This document shows, in pieces, positions 20,727 to 28,879 of a stretch of DNA of 64,000 bases. Positions within the stretch are counted from its first letter, which is position 1. Each line of letters starts with the position of its first letter. This stretch comes from JAIBJN01 sp963825255 (GTDB taxonomy: Bacteria > Actinomycetota > Thermoleophilia > Gaiellales > Gaiellaceae): NCBI GenBank assembly GCA_963825255.1, contig CAWGSF010000001.1, positions 124,001 to 188,000 of the forward strand. The letters are read 5' to 3'. The notes under the pieces were generated by a model that did no database searches, was not told the origin of the DNA, and worked only from the letters and a program-made list of their open reading frames with translations. Made by a program: the position numbers and the translations under genes.

Positions 20727-21656
20727 GTGGCCGTGAGCGTGCAGCCGAGACCCGATGTGCGGGGGCGAGCCTTCTGCGCGGCGGTCTCGAGCGCGAACGC
20801 CGAGCCGCTCGCCGCGACCGCGAGTCGCATCGACAGCTGGATCGTCTTCGAGTACCGCGGCCTCTGGGATCGGGACGTGCTCGGCGGCAGCCTCCTCTCG
20901 CCCGAGCTGAAGTCCCACCTCCGGGAGCAGCTTCGCCTGCTCGGGAACGCGCGCCTGCTCTTCGTCAAGAAGCCGGAGCGGCGCTCCGCCGGCCGGCGGC
21001 GGCTCTTCTTCGGTACGTCGCGGCCCGGCCGGGAGCGCATGTACGAGCTCGAGGTCGACGACGCCGAGGACCTCCGCTCGCTCGACTTCGCGTCGGCGCT
21101 CGCGGGTGAGGAGGCGCCGGGCGTTCCCCTCGACCACCCACTCCTCGTGGTCTGCACCCACGGCAAGCGGGACCGGTGCTGCGCGAAGTACGGCCGCCCC
21201 CTCTACGACGCCATGCGGCGAGAGGCGGACTCGAGCTGGGTCTGGCAGTCGACCCACGTCGGCGGCGACCGCTTCGCGGGCAACGTCGTCATCCTCCCGC
21301 AGGGCCTCTACTACGGCCGCGTCGAGCCCGAGGACGTGTCCGGCCTGCTCGCCGCGCATGCCGCGGGCCGCGTCGACCTCGATCGTTTCCGCGGCCGGTC
21401 GGCGTACCCGTTCCCCGTCCAGGCCGCCGAGCACGCGCTCCGCGAGGCCGACGGGCTCGTCGGGATCGACGACCTCCGTCTCGTCCGCTCCGAGCGCCGG
21501 GGCGACGATGCCTGGCGCGTCCGCTTCCGGGCTCCCGACGGCGCCTTCCGCCGCGTCGACGTCGTCGCCGAGGAGTCCGAGCAGCTCGCCTATCTCACGT
21601 GCGGGGCGGCGGAGCCCGCGCATGCCCGTCGCTACGTCGCGACGATCAAACGCTGA
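20727..21656 (+). CDS. Sucrase/ferredoxin-like (thioredoxin-fold 2Fe-2S) protein
   Basis: A 309-residue member of the Suc/Fer-like family. The signature VVCTHGKRDRCCAKYGRPLY and the following WQSTHVGGDRFAGNVVILP with Cys and His residues resemble a thioredoxin-like ferredoxin fold; a C-terminal domain of 90 residues follows. These proteins are predicted electron carriers, but no reaction is established in bacteria. Start is the GTG at 20727, 32 bp after the carboxylase alpha gene, so a shared transcript is likely. It is convergent with the JmjC-cupin gene and overlaps its 3' end by 11 bp. Confidence 0.8.
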   Translation: MAVSVQPRPDVRGRAFCAAVSSANAEPLAATASRIDSWIVFEYRGLWDRDVLGGSLLSPELKSHLREQLRLLGNARLLFVKKPERRSAGRRRLFFGTSRPGRERMYELEVDDAEDLRSLDFASALAGEEAPGVPLDHPLLVVCTHGKRDRCCAKYGRPLYDAMRREADSSWVWQSTHVGGDRFAGNVVILPQGLYYGRVEPEDVSGLLAAHAAGRVDLDRFRGRSAYPFPVQAAEHALREADGLVGIDDLRLVRSERRGDDAWRVRFRAPDGAFRRVDVVAEESEQLAYLTCGAAEPAHARRYVATIKR

Positions 21657-22812
21657 TCCGCAGGAAGCCCTCGCGCACGAGCCGCCGGACGAGGACGAGC
21701 CGGCCGGCCTCGTCGAGCCCGCCGGGGAGGTCGGCAACGCGGAACGGGGCCTCGGCCTCGTAGCAGGCAACCAGCTCGGCCCGGGCGTGGCCGGGAATCC
21801 GGACGCTCCTGCCCTCGAAGGAGAGCTCGAGGACGTCGCCTTCGTCTGCGAGGTCGGCGATGACGGTCTCGCGGCGCTCGACGAGCGTCTCCGCCGAGAG
21901 CCCGGCCAGCGCGCGGAGCTGCGACAGGCCGTCCTCGCGGATCGGCCTGCGCCGATCGAGGAAGCCGCGCCTCGCACGCGCGGCGACGTCGGCGGCCCCC
22001 AGGCGCTCGCGCAGCAGGTCGAGAAGCTCGTCGACGTCCGCGTCCTCGGAGACGCTGCGCCGGAAGGCGACCTCGTCCTCGCAGTCCGCGAGCGCGGCGC
22101 GGAACGCGTCGGTCCACGTGTGGGCGGTCGTCCCGATCGTCAGGTGGAGCGAATCGGTCGCCGAGGTCTCGGCGCTGTGGAGCCAGCCGCGCGGGAGGTA
22201 GAGCGTGTCTCCGGCCCGCAGGACGAGCTCGTCGCCGCCCGCGGCCGGCTCCCCCAGGTCGGAGGAGAACCGCTGGTGCTTGAGCGGGAGCTCGAGGAGC
22301 GGGTCGGCCAGGTGCCAGCGCTTCTCGCCGGCCACCTGGAGGACGAGGACGTCGTGCGTGTCGTGGTGCACGGCGAAGCCCCGTGAGCCTCGCGGCGTGT
22401 AGTAGGCGTTCGCCTGCACGGGCACGCCGAGCGCCTCCTCGAGCTGCCGGCAGAAGACCGCCACGGGGCGCCAGTGGACGTGCAGGGCCTGGAGCACGAT
22501 GGTCGCGCCCGCGTCCCACTCGGTGAGGATGCGTGGGACGTCGGCGGTCGCGGTGAAGGGCGGCCGCCAGGGGACGTCGGTCGTGTAGGAGCCGAGGTCG
22601 AGCTGGCCGCCCTCCCGCACGAGCCGGAAGGCGGGGTAGCGGATCGCGGTGGAGCAGACGAGCCGCTCGACGTCCGCCTCGGAGAGGAGGTCGTCGAAGC
22701 GTCCGGGCTCGTCCCGGGCGACGACGAGCGGCCGCTGCTCCCAGTGCTCGGCGAGGAACTCGTCGGCGCCGATCGGCTCGAGGCAGCGCCGGAGCGCCGC
22801 CTCGGCGCCGCT
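21646..22812 (-). CDS. JmjC-type cupin oxygenase (Cupin_4 / ROXA-like)
   Basis: About 388 residues. The N-terminal LEPIGADEFLAEHWEQRPLV and LLSEADVERLV match the entry region of bacterial ribosomal-oxygenase-like proteins, Fe(II)/2-oxoglutarate enzymes that hydroxylate Arg or His in proteins. The iron triad is visible as HHDTHD (H-x-D) and the distal His in LPRGWLHSAET; a winged-helix-like C-terminal domain follows. The conserved N-terminus has no ATG or GTG in frame before the V in LVREGG. One base is probably missing at 22812: GTAG read as GTGAG would give a GTG start overlapping the stop of the peptide gene upstream (GTGA). Strict start codon use would give a shorter protein from 22620. 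Confidence 0.82.
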   Translation of the reverse strand, partial: SGAEAALRRCLEPIGADEFLAEHWEQRPLVVARDEPGRFDDLLSEADVERLVCSTAIRYPAFRLVREGGQLDLGSYTTDVPWRPPFTATADVPRILTEWDAGATIVLQALHVHWRPVAVFCRQLEEALGVPVQANAYYTPRGSRGFAVHHDTHDVLVLQVAGEKRWHLADPLLELPLKHQRFSSDLGEPAAGGDELVLRAGDTLYLPRGWLHSAETSATDSLHLTIGTTAHTWTDAFRAALADCEDEVAFRRSVSEDADVDELLDLLRERLGAADVAARARRGFLDRRRPIREDGLSQLRALAGLSAETLVERRETVIADLADEGDVLELSFEGRSVRIPGHARAELVACYEAEAPFRVADLPGGLDEAGRLVLVRRLVREGFLRISV

Positions 22813-22966
22813 ACGCCGAGTCGGTGTCGTCCGAGTCGCTATCGGTCGCGTCCGTGTCGTCGCCGTCGGTCGTGTCGGTGTCGTCTCCGTCGGCGTCCGC
22901 CTGCGGGCGGAGCTTCCCGCCCGTCGTGGCGAGAGTCTGGATCTCGTCGTCGTGCAGGGTGCTCAT
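22811..22966 (-). CDS. 51-residue acidic Asp/Thr-repeat peptide (possible modified-peptide precursor)
   Basis: The ATG is preceded by a strong ribosome site, AAGGAGGA at 6 bp. The N-terminal 27 residues (MSTLHDDEIQTLATTGGKLR onward) look like a leader with a Gly-Gly. The rest is almost only Asp, Thr, Ser, Gly and Ala in loose repeats: DDTDTTD, then GDDTDATD, then SDSDDTDSA at the C-terminus. It sits 48 bp after an aminotransferase gene and runs into a JmjC-type oxygenase gene on the same strand. Small size, leader-plus-repetitive-core build and neighbouring modifying enzymes are the usual marks of a ribosomally made, modified peptide. It is also possible that it is simply an acidic substrate or partner of the oxygenase. 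Confidence 0.7.
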   Translation of the reverse strand: MSTLHDDEIQTLATTGGKLRPQADADGDDTDTTDGDDTDATDSDSDDTDSA

Positions 22967-23014
22967 GGCTTCCTCCTTGAGGGTCGGACCGGAACGCTAC
23001 TGCAACGCTACCCG

Positions 23015-24385
23015 TCAGGCCGCGAGCTCGAACAGCACCTCGCCGAGGACCTCGAGGTAGTGGTCGACGCCGGCCTGGTCCATGGCGACGGAGACGGCAG
23101 GCCCCAGCCAGAAGCCTCCCTCCCAGATGCCCCGGTTCGCGAGCGCCACCCTCAGACAGGCGCGCAGCTCGAGGTCGTCCCCCGCTCGCACCTGGAGCGC
23201 GTTCCGCGGCAGCTCCGGGCCGAACCAGTAGCCGCTCTTGGCGAAGAGGCGGCGCGCCGTCCAGTCGAGCCCCGCCGCGTGGGCGGCCGACTCGATGCCG
23301 TCCGCGAGGCGCCCTCCGAGGCGGGCGGTGCGCTCGTAGGCCTCGTCGGTGAGGACCTCGCCGAGGGCCGCACGGCACGCGGCCATCGAGAGGGCGTTCG
23401 CGAAGAGCGTGCCGCCGGTGGCGAGCTCGGGGACGAAGTCGCCCGACTCGGGGAACTGCCCCTCGTGGGTCTCGAAGCGCTCGGCGAGCTCGGTCGTCAT
23501 GCCGTAGGCGCCGACCGGGATCCCGCCCCCGATCGACTTGCCGATCGTGACCATGTCCGGTTCGAGCTCCCAGCGCCCGACGAGCCCGCCGGGGCCGCAG
23601 ACGAGCGTGTGCGTCTCGTCGAGGACGAGCAGCGTCCCGGCCTCGCGGGTCAGGCGCCGGAGCTCGTCGTGGAAGCCGGCGTCCGGCATGACGATGGTGA
23701 GGTTGGTCATCGCCGGCTCGGCGAGCACGCACGCGACGTCTTCCGGCTCCAGCGCACGAGCCAGGGCGTCGAGGTCGTTGAACTGGACGATTCGGGCCCG
23801 CCGTGAGGCATGCGCGGGCAGGCCGAGGTACTCGGGCGCGCTTCGGTCGCCCTCGAGGATGACGAGCGTGTCGTCGCCGTGGCCGTGGTACTTGCCGTCG
23901 AACATGAGCACCGTTTCCCGGCCGGTGGCGTGGCGGGCGAGCCGGATCGCCTCCACGTTCGCCGTCGTCGCGGAAAGCGTGAACTGCCATTGCGGAAGGC
24001 CCCAGCGGCGCGCGAGCTCGGCGGCGACCCAGAGCGCGTCCTCGGTCGGGAGCTGGAACTGCGCTCCCCGCGCTGCCTGCTCGGCGACGGCGCGCGTGAC
24101 CGGCTCGGGCGCGTGGCCGCAGAACGTGCTCGTGTCGGCGATGTGGAAGTCGAGGTACGTGTTGCCGTCGACGTCCGTGAAGGCCGCCCCGCGACCTTCG
24201 GCCACGAAGATCGGCGGGTGGTCCCAGAGGGACGCCATCCAGCTCATGGGAACCCCGTAGGGCATGAGCGCCCGCGCCTGCTCTCGCAGCTCGAGCGACC
24301 GCGGCCGCTCGGCCGCGAAGCGCTCGTCCTCACGGGCCTTCAGAGTCTCGATCCGCGCGCGATCCAGCGTTCGGTGGCCGACCAC
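23015..24385 (-). CDS. Class III aminotransferase, glutamate-1-semialdehyde aminomutase-like
   Basis: A 456-residue PLP enzyme. The fold-I signatures are DVDGNTYLDFHIADTS, SATTANVEAIRLARHATGRE, MFDGKYHGHGDDTL, LVLDETHTLVCGPGG and the PLP lysine in MVTIGKSIGGGIPVGAYG, then GGTLFANALSMAACRAALGE. It resembles glutamate-1-semialdehyde 2,1-aminomutase, but the N-terminal extension and active-site loops differ, and no other haem gene is nearby, so a different amino or carbonyl substrate is likely. Its place just before the acidic peptide and the oxygenase suggests a role in the same pathway. The GTG start lies 37 bp after the stop of the upstream gene. Confidence 0.85.
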   Translation of the reverse strand: MVGHRTLDRARIETLKAREDERFAAERPRSLELREQARALMPYGVPMSWMASLWDHPPIFVAEGRGAAFTDVDGNTYLDFHIADTSTFCGHAPEPVTRAVAEQAARGAQFQLPTEDALWVAAELARRWGLPQWQFTLSATTANVEAIRLARHATGRETVLMFDGKYHGHGDDTLVILEGDRSAPEYLGLPAHASRRARIVQFNDLDALARALEPEDVACVLAEPAMTNLTIVMPDAGFHDELRRLTREAGTLLVLDETHTLVCGPGGLVGRWELEPDMVTIGKSIGGGIPVGAYGMTTELAERFETHEGQFPESGDFVPELATGGTLFANALSMAACRAALGEVLTDEAYERTARLGGRLADGIESAAHAAGLDWTARRLFAKSGYWFGPELPRNALQVRAGDDLELRACLRVALANRGIWEGGFWLGPAVSVAMDQAGVDHYLEVLGEVLFELAA

Positions 24386-24422
24386 GGACGGTGATCATCC
24401 CAGGTGGCGCCCGGGTGCGGGG

Positions 24423-24965
24423 TCAGACGGTCGTGCAGGCCGGCGCGTCGAGTTGCGCCATCGCCGCGCGGAACCGCTCGGCGAGGAGCTCCTTGGCCTC
24501 GAGCTTGGCCTCGTAGGTCTCGCGGTCCCCGGCAGCGCGCGCCGCGAGGGCTCCGTCGACGAGGTCGAGCATCCCGCGGTCGATCCGGACGACATCGGCG
24601 GCGGCCTCGCGATACCGCCGCGGCGGCGTCAGCTCGCGGAACTCCTCGTCGAAGTCCGCGAGGAGCCTCTGGCCGGCGCGCAGGAGCGGGACCGTCCCGA
24701 GGACCGTCCGCTTGACGTCCGCGCGCGCCCTGTCCGTGCGGGAGCAGAGATCGTTCAGGTCGAGGGCATAGCCGCGTTCGGCCTCCGTCCGCCTCTCGGT
24801 GGGGGTTGCGTGCGTGCTCCCTGCCTCGACGCGCGCCTCGAACTCGGCCGCGTCACGAGGAGGCGCCTCGAAGATCGTTCCGCCGAGGGCCGCGGCGCCG
24901 CCGAGCACCGCGACCGCGGCGACGAGAACGGCGATGGTCTTGACCAGGTTGCGAACGAGTCTCAT
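24423..24965 (-). CDS. Membrane-anchored extracytoplasmic protein, unknown
   Basis: A 180-residue protein: a basic start (MRLVRNLVKTIAVL), one transmembrane helix or uncleaved signal, then a mostly helical extracytoplasmic domain rich in Arg, Glu and Ala with two cysteines, one in DLNDLCSRTDRARAD and one in DAPACTTV at the very end, which could pair. I do not recognise a family. It heads the minus-strand set with the aminotransferase, peptide and oxygenase at short spacing (37 bp to the next gene), so it may belong to that system. The longer open frame upstream is antisense to sucC. Confidence 0.6.
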   Translation of the reverse strand: MRLVRNLVKTIAVLVAAVAVLGGAAALGGTIFEAPPRDAAEFEARVEAGSTHATPTERRTEAERGYALDLNDLCSRTDRARADVKRTVLGTVPLLRAGQRLLADFDEEFRELTPPRRYREAAADVVRIDRGMLDLVDGALAARAAGDRETYEAKLEAKELLAERFRAAMAQLDAPACTTV

Positions 24966-25082
24966 GGGACGGGTTTCCCAGAGCCACCATCGCCCGCGAG
25001 GACGCTTGCCTGATCGTCCGAACGAGTGATTGGCCGGCTTCCCGGCGTGTCGGGAGGTGGGGCGGTACACTCGCCCGCGGCC

Positions 25083-26222
25083 GTGGATCTCCTCGAATAC
25101 CAGGGAAAGCAGCTCTTCGCCCGCGCCGGCATTCCCGTCTCCGAGGGCCGAGTCGCGACGACCCCCGCGGAGGCCCGCGCCGCCGCCGAGGAGCTCGGCG
25201 GGCAGGTCGTCGTCAAGGCGCAGGTGCTGATCGGCGGGCGCGGCAAGGCCGGCGGAATCAAGCTCGCCGGCTCGCCCGAGGAGGCTCAGGCCCGCGCCGA
25301 GGAGATCCTCGGCCTGGACATCCGCGGCCACGTCGTCCGCACGCTCTGGATCGAGAGGGCCTCGGACATCGCGAAGGAGTACTACCTCTCGGTGACGTTC
25401 GACCGGGGGGAGAAGAGACCGCTCCTCATGCTCACGACCCAGGGGGGCGTCGACATCGAGGAAGTGGCGGCGACGAGCCCGGACGCGCTCGCCCGGCTCC
25501 ACGTCGATCCTCTCGTCGGCTTCCAGCCGTGGCAGGCGCGCTGGCTCTGCTTCACGGCCGGCGTGCTCGACCCCGGCGAGCAGAAGCAGGTGGCCGCCGT
25601 CGTCGGGAAGCTGTACGCGGCATTCGTCGACTTCGACGCCATGCTCTGCGAGATCAACCCGCTCATCGTCACGCCGGACGGCGAGGTGCGGACGCTCGAC
25701 TCGAAGTTCACCGTGGACGACAACGCGCTCTTCCGCCATCCGGAGATCGCGGAGATGCGCGACGTCGAGGCCGGCGACCCGCAGGAGCGCCTCGCGCGGG
25801 AGAAGGGCGTCACGTACGTGAAGCTCGACGGCGAGATCGGGATCCTCGGGAACGGCGCGGGCCTCGTCATGTCCACGCTCGACGTCATCGACCAGGTCGG
25901 CGGGAGGCCGGCGAACTTCTGCGACCTGGGCGGCGGCGGCGACGCGGAGGGTGTGGTCGACGCGCTCGAGGTGATCGTCTCCGACGCCCAGGTCGAGGCG
26001 ATCCTCTTCAACATCTTCGGAGGCATCACGCGCTGCGACGAGGTCGCCCACGGGATCCTGGCGGCGCTCGAGCAGATGACGATCGAGCATCCGATCGTCG
26101 TCCGGCTCGACGGGACGAACGCCGAGGAGGGCCGGAGGCTCCTCGCAGATGCGGCGCCGCCGAACGTCCATGTCGCGGAGACGATGCTCTCCGCGGCCGA
26201 GCAGGTGGTGTCGCTCGCGTGA
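25083..26222 (+). CDS. sucC: Succinyl-CoA ligase (ADP/GDP-forming), beta subunit
   Basis: A 379-residue ATP-grasp subunit that with SucD converts succinyl-CoA, phosphate and NDP to succinate, CoA and NTP. Visible motifs: LLEYQGKQLFARAGIPV, KAQVLIGGRGKAGGIKLA, CEINPLIVTPDG, LDSKFTVDDNALFRHPE, GNGAGLVMSTLDVI and NIFGGITRCDEVA. The GTG start (V-D-L-L-E-Y-Q-G-K-Q) is where the family normally begins; the upstream open frame lacks conservation. A methyltransferase gene, not sucD, follows at once with a GTGA overlap, which is unusual. Confidence 0.94.
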   Translation: MDLLEYQGKQLFARAGIPVSEGRVATTPAEARAAAEELGGQVVVKAQVLIGGRGKAGGIKLAGSPEEAQARAEEILGLDIRGHVVRTLWIERASDIAKEYYLSVTFDRGEKRPLLMLTTQGGVDIEEVAATSPDALARLHVDPLVGFQPWQARWLCFTAGVLDPGEQKQVAAVVGKLYAAFVDFDAMLCEINPLIVTPDGEVRTLDSKFTVDDNALFRHPEIAEMRDVEAGDPQERLAREKGVTYVKLDGEIGILGNGAGLVMSTLDVIDQVGGRPANFCDLGGGGDAEGVVDALEVIVSDAQVEAILFNIFGGITRCDEVAHGILAALEQMTIEHPIVVRLDGTNAEEGRRLLADAAPPNVHVAETMLSAAEQVVSLA

Positions 26223-26860
26223 GCGCCAACGTCTGGGACGACCGGGCGGACGCCTATCGCGAGAGCGAGGCGCATCGGCACGGCGCCGATCTCGACCTCC
26301 TCGTCGAATGGGCGGCCGGCGCGCGCACGGCGCTCGACGTCGGCTCCGGTGGCGGTCACGTCGCCCGCCGGCTGCGCGAGGCCGGGCTCGAGGTCGTCAC
26401 CCTGGATCCGGCGCCGGGGATGCGGGCCGACGTGCGGGCCTTCGCCGAGGACATCCCGTTCGCCGACGCGAGCTTCGACCTCGTGGCCTGCCGCGCCGCG
26501 GTGCACCACTTCGCCAACGTCGAGGCGGGCGTGAGGGAGATGGCGCGTGTCGCCGCCGACCGCGTCGTCGTGGTGGACAACCTGTTCATGGGCGCCGCCG
26601 CCGAGGAGGCGGAAGTTCTCCGCGACCCGACCCACGTTCGGAACTACACCGAGGCGGAGTGGCAGAGCCTCCTCGAGGGCGCCGGCCTGCGAGTCGCGGA
26701 GGCCCGGACGATCGTCCACCCGATCGACGTCGGCGCGTGGCTCGACCGGACCGGCTGCACGGGGCAGGACGCGGAGCGCGTGCGCGAGCTTCTGGCGGAC
26801 CGGATCGACGGCGACGTCGTCCGGCTCGAGCGCATCGCGCTCAGGGCGGTGAGGAGCTAA
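26219..26860 (+). CDS. SAM-dependent methyltransferase inserted between sucC and sucD
   Basis: A 213-residue class I methyltransferase of the UbiE/Methyltransf_11 type. Motif I is ALDVGSGGGHVARRL, the acidic end of strand 2 is in VVTLDPAPGM, and the post-motif regions are DIPFADASFDLVACRAAVHHF and VREMARVAADRVVVVDN. The last 70 residues (RNYTEAEWQSLLEGAGLRV) form the usual substrate cap. It overlaps sucC by 4 bp and sucD by 1 bp, so the three form one tightly coupled operon. The substrate is unknown. The sequence does not say whether it has anything to do with succinyl-CoA ligase. Confidence 0.85.
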   Translation: MSANVWDDRADAYRESEAHRHGADLDLLVEWAAGARTALDVGSGGGHVARRLREAGLEVVTLDPAPGMRADVRAFAEDIPFADASFDLVACRAAVHHFANVEAGVREMARVAADRVVVVDNLFMGAAAEEAEVLRDPTHVRNYTEAEWQSLLEGAGLRVAEARTIVHPIDVGAWLDRTGCTGQDAERVRELLADRIDGDVVRLERIALRAVRS

Positions 26861-27742
26861 TGGCCATCATCGTCGACAGGGACACGCGACTTGTCGTGCA
26901 GGGGATCACCGGCCGCGAAGGCTCCTTCCACGCGACGCGCAACAAGAACTACGGCACGAACGTCGTCGCCGGCGTCACCCCCGGGAAGGGCGGCGCCGAC
27001 GTCGACGGCATCCCGGTCTTCGACACCGTCCGCCAGGCCGTCGCCGAGACCGAGCCCAACACCGCGATGGTCTTCGTCCCGGCGCGCTTCGCCGCGGACG
27101 CGATCTACGAGGCGGTCGACGCGGGCATCGAGACGGTCATCTGCATCACGGAAGGCATCCCGGCCCACGACATGCTCCGCGTCTACAACCACGTGCGGCC
27201 GCGCGGCGTCACTCTGGTCGGCCCCAACTGTCCCGGCGTCCTCTCGCCCGGGAAGGCGAACGTCGGGATCATCCCGGCGGAGATCTTCCGCGAGGGTCAC
27301 GTCGGGTCTCGTGTCGAGATCCGGCACGCTCACGTACCAGATCGGGCACGAGCTGACACAGCTCGGCATCGGTCAGTCCACTATCGTCGGAATCGGGGGG
27401 GACCCCGTCGTGGGGTCGTCGTTCATCGACGTGCTCGGCCGCTTCGAGGCCGACCCCGAGACCGAGCTCGTCGTCATGGTCGGCGAGATCGGCGGGGCGG
27501 AGGAGGAGAAGGCGGCCGCCTTCATCGCCGCCGAGATGACGAAGCCCGTCGTCGCCTACATCGCCGGGTTCACCGCCCCGCCCGGGAAGACGATGGGCCA
27601 TGCGGGCGCGATCATCTCCGGCTCTGCGGGCACCGCGCGGGCGAAGAAGGAGGCGCTCGAGGCTCACGGGGTTCGCGTCGGGACGAACCCGACCGAGGTC
27701 GCGCGCCTGGCGGCCGACGTCGCCGGGGCCCTCAGCCGCTAG
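26860..27742 (+). CDS. sucD: Succinyl-CoA ligase, alpha subunit (one frameshift)
   Basis: About 294 residues after repair. The N-terminal CoA-binding Rossmann part (VQGITGREGSFHATRNKNYG, GGKGG-like ADVDGIPVFDTVR, VGPNCPGVLSPG) is in one frame. From 27300 on, the sequence continues in another frame as VSRSGTLTYQIGHELTQLG, GIGGDPVVGSSFIDVL and GHAGAIISGSAGTA, which contains the phospho-histidine. A single extra base in GTCGGGTCTCGTG near 27304-27308 explains the break. Both halves are fully conserved, so it is an error or a very recent event. ATG 26860 overlaps the methyltransferase stop. Confidence 0.9.
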
Positions 27743-27778
27743 CGGGCCCTCCGCCGTCGCCGTCAGTAGACTCGGCGC

Positions 27779-28879
27779 ATGAGCCTCATCTCCTTCGCCC
27801 GGGGCATTCCGGGCCCGGACCTCCTTCCCGTCGAGGACTTCGGCGACTGCGCCAAGGCGGCGCTCGCCCGCGACGGGGCCACGGCCCTCAACTACGGGCC
27901 GCCGCTCGGCTACCTGCCGCTGCGCACGTGGATCGCCGATCGCCACGGCGTCGACGTCGAGCGCGTCATGATCACGAACGGATCGCTGCAGGCCTTCAAC
28001 TTCATCGCGCGCCACCACGTCCAGGCCGGCGCGCGCTTCTTCGTCGAGGCGCCCTGCTACGACCGTTCGCTCTCGATCCTGCGCCGGCTGGGCGCCGACG
28101 TCGAGTCGGTCGCGCTGTCGGAGGACGGCATGGACCTCGATGCGCTCGAGCGCGGGCTCGCGGAGGCCGACGGTCCGAGCCTCGTCTACACGATCCCCAC
28201 GTTCCAGAACCCGAGCGGCCGGACGCTCTCGGAGCCGAACCGTCACCGCCTGCTCGAGCTCGCGCGGGCCCACGGCGCCACCGTCCTCGAGGACGACCCC
28301 TACGGGCTCCTCCGGTTCGGCGGCGAGGGCCTGCCGCGCCTCTTCGAGCTCGCCGCCGGGGATGGAGTGCTCTTCATGTCGTCCTTCTCGAAGACCGTCG
28401 CGCCGGGGATCCGGGTCGGGTACGCGATCCTGCCCGAGGAGCTGATGGGCGCCATGCAGACGCTCGTGTTCGAGAACTACGTCTCGCCCGTGATGTTCGT
28501 CGAGGCGACGCTCCATGAGTTCGTCTCGCGAGGGCTCTTCGATCCCAACGTCGAGACGATCCAGGAGGCGCTGCACGAGCGCCGGGACGCGATGACCTCG
28601 GCCCTCGCGCGCGAGATGCCCGAGGGAACGAGCTGGAACGAGCCGGACGGCGGCTACTTCCTCTGGGTCGACCTGCCCGCCGGGCTGAGCGCCGGGAGCC
28701 TCCTTGCCCAGGCCGACGAGGTCGGGGTCGCCTTCATCAAGGGCCCCGACTTCTTCTTCCACGGCGGGGGCGAGTCCGCCATGCGGCTCGCCTTCTCCTA
28801 CGAGCGGCCGGAGGCGATCGACGAGGGGATCGCCAGGCTCGGCCGGCTCGTGCGCGAGGCGCTCGCCGTTCCCGCGTGA
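27779..28879 (+). CDS. PLP-dependent aminotransferase, class I/II (2-aminoadipate/MocR-like)
   Basis: A 366-residue fold-I aminotransferase. Motifs: LNYGPPLGYLPLRTWIADRH, ITNGSLQAFNFIARHHVQ, YTIPTFQNPSGRTLS, LEDDPYGLLRFGGE, the PLP lysine in FMSSFSKTVAPGIRVGYAIL, and PDGGYFLWVDLPAG near the end. This set is typical of the LysN / alpha-aminoadipate and aromatic or branched-chain aminotransferases related to MocR, without the DNA-binding domain. The substrate cannot be fixed. Its stop overlaps the GTG of the cupin-TPR gene. Confidence 0.85.
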   Translation: MSLISFARGIPGPDLLPVEDFGDCAKAALARDGATALNYGPPLGYLPLRTWIADRHGVDVERVMITNGSLQAFNFIARHHVQAGARFFVEAPCYDRSLSILRRLGADVESVALSEDGMDLDALERGLAEADGPSLVYTIPTFQNPSGRTLSEPNRHRLLELARAHGATVLEDDPYGLLRFGGEGLPRLFELAAGDGVLFMSSFSKTVAPGIRVGYAILPEELMGAMQTLVFENYVSPVMFVEATLHEFVSRGLFDPNVETIQEALHERRDAMTSALAREMPEGTSWNEPDGGYFLWVDLPAGLSAGSLLAQADEVGVAFIKGPDFFFHGGGESAMRLAFSYERPEAIDEGIARLGRLVREALAVPA

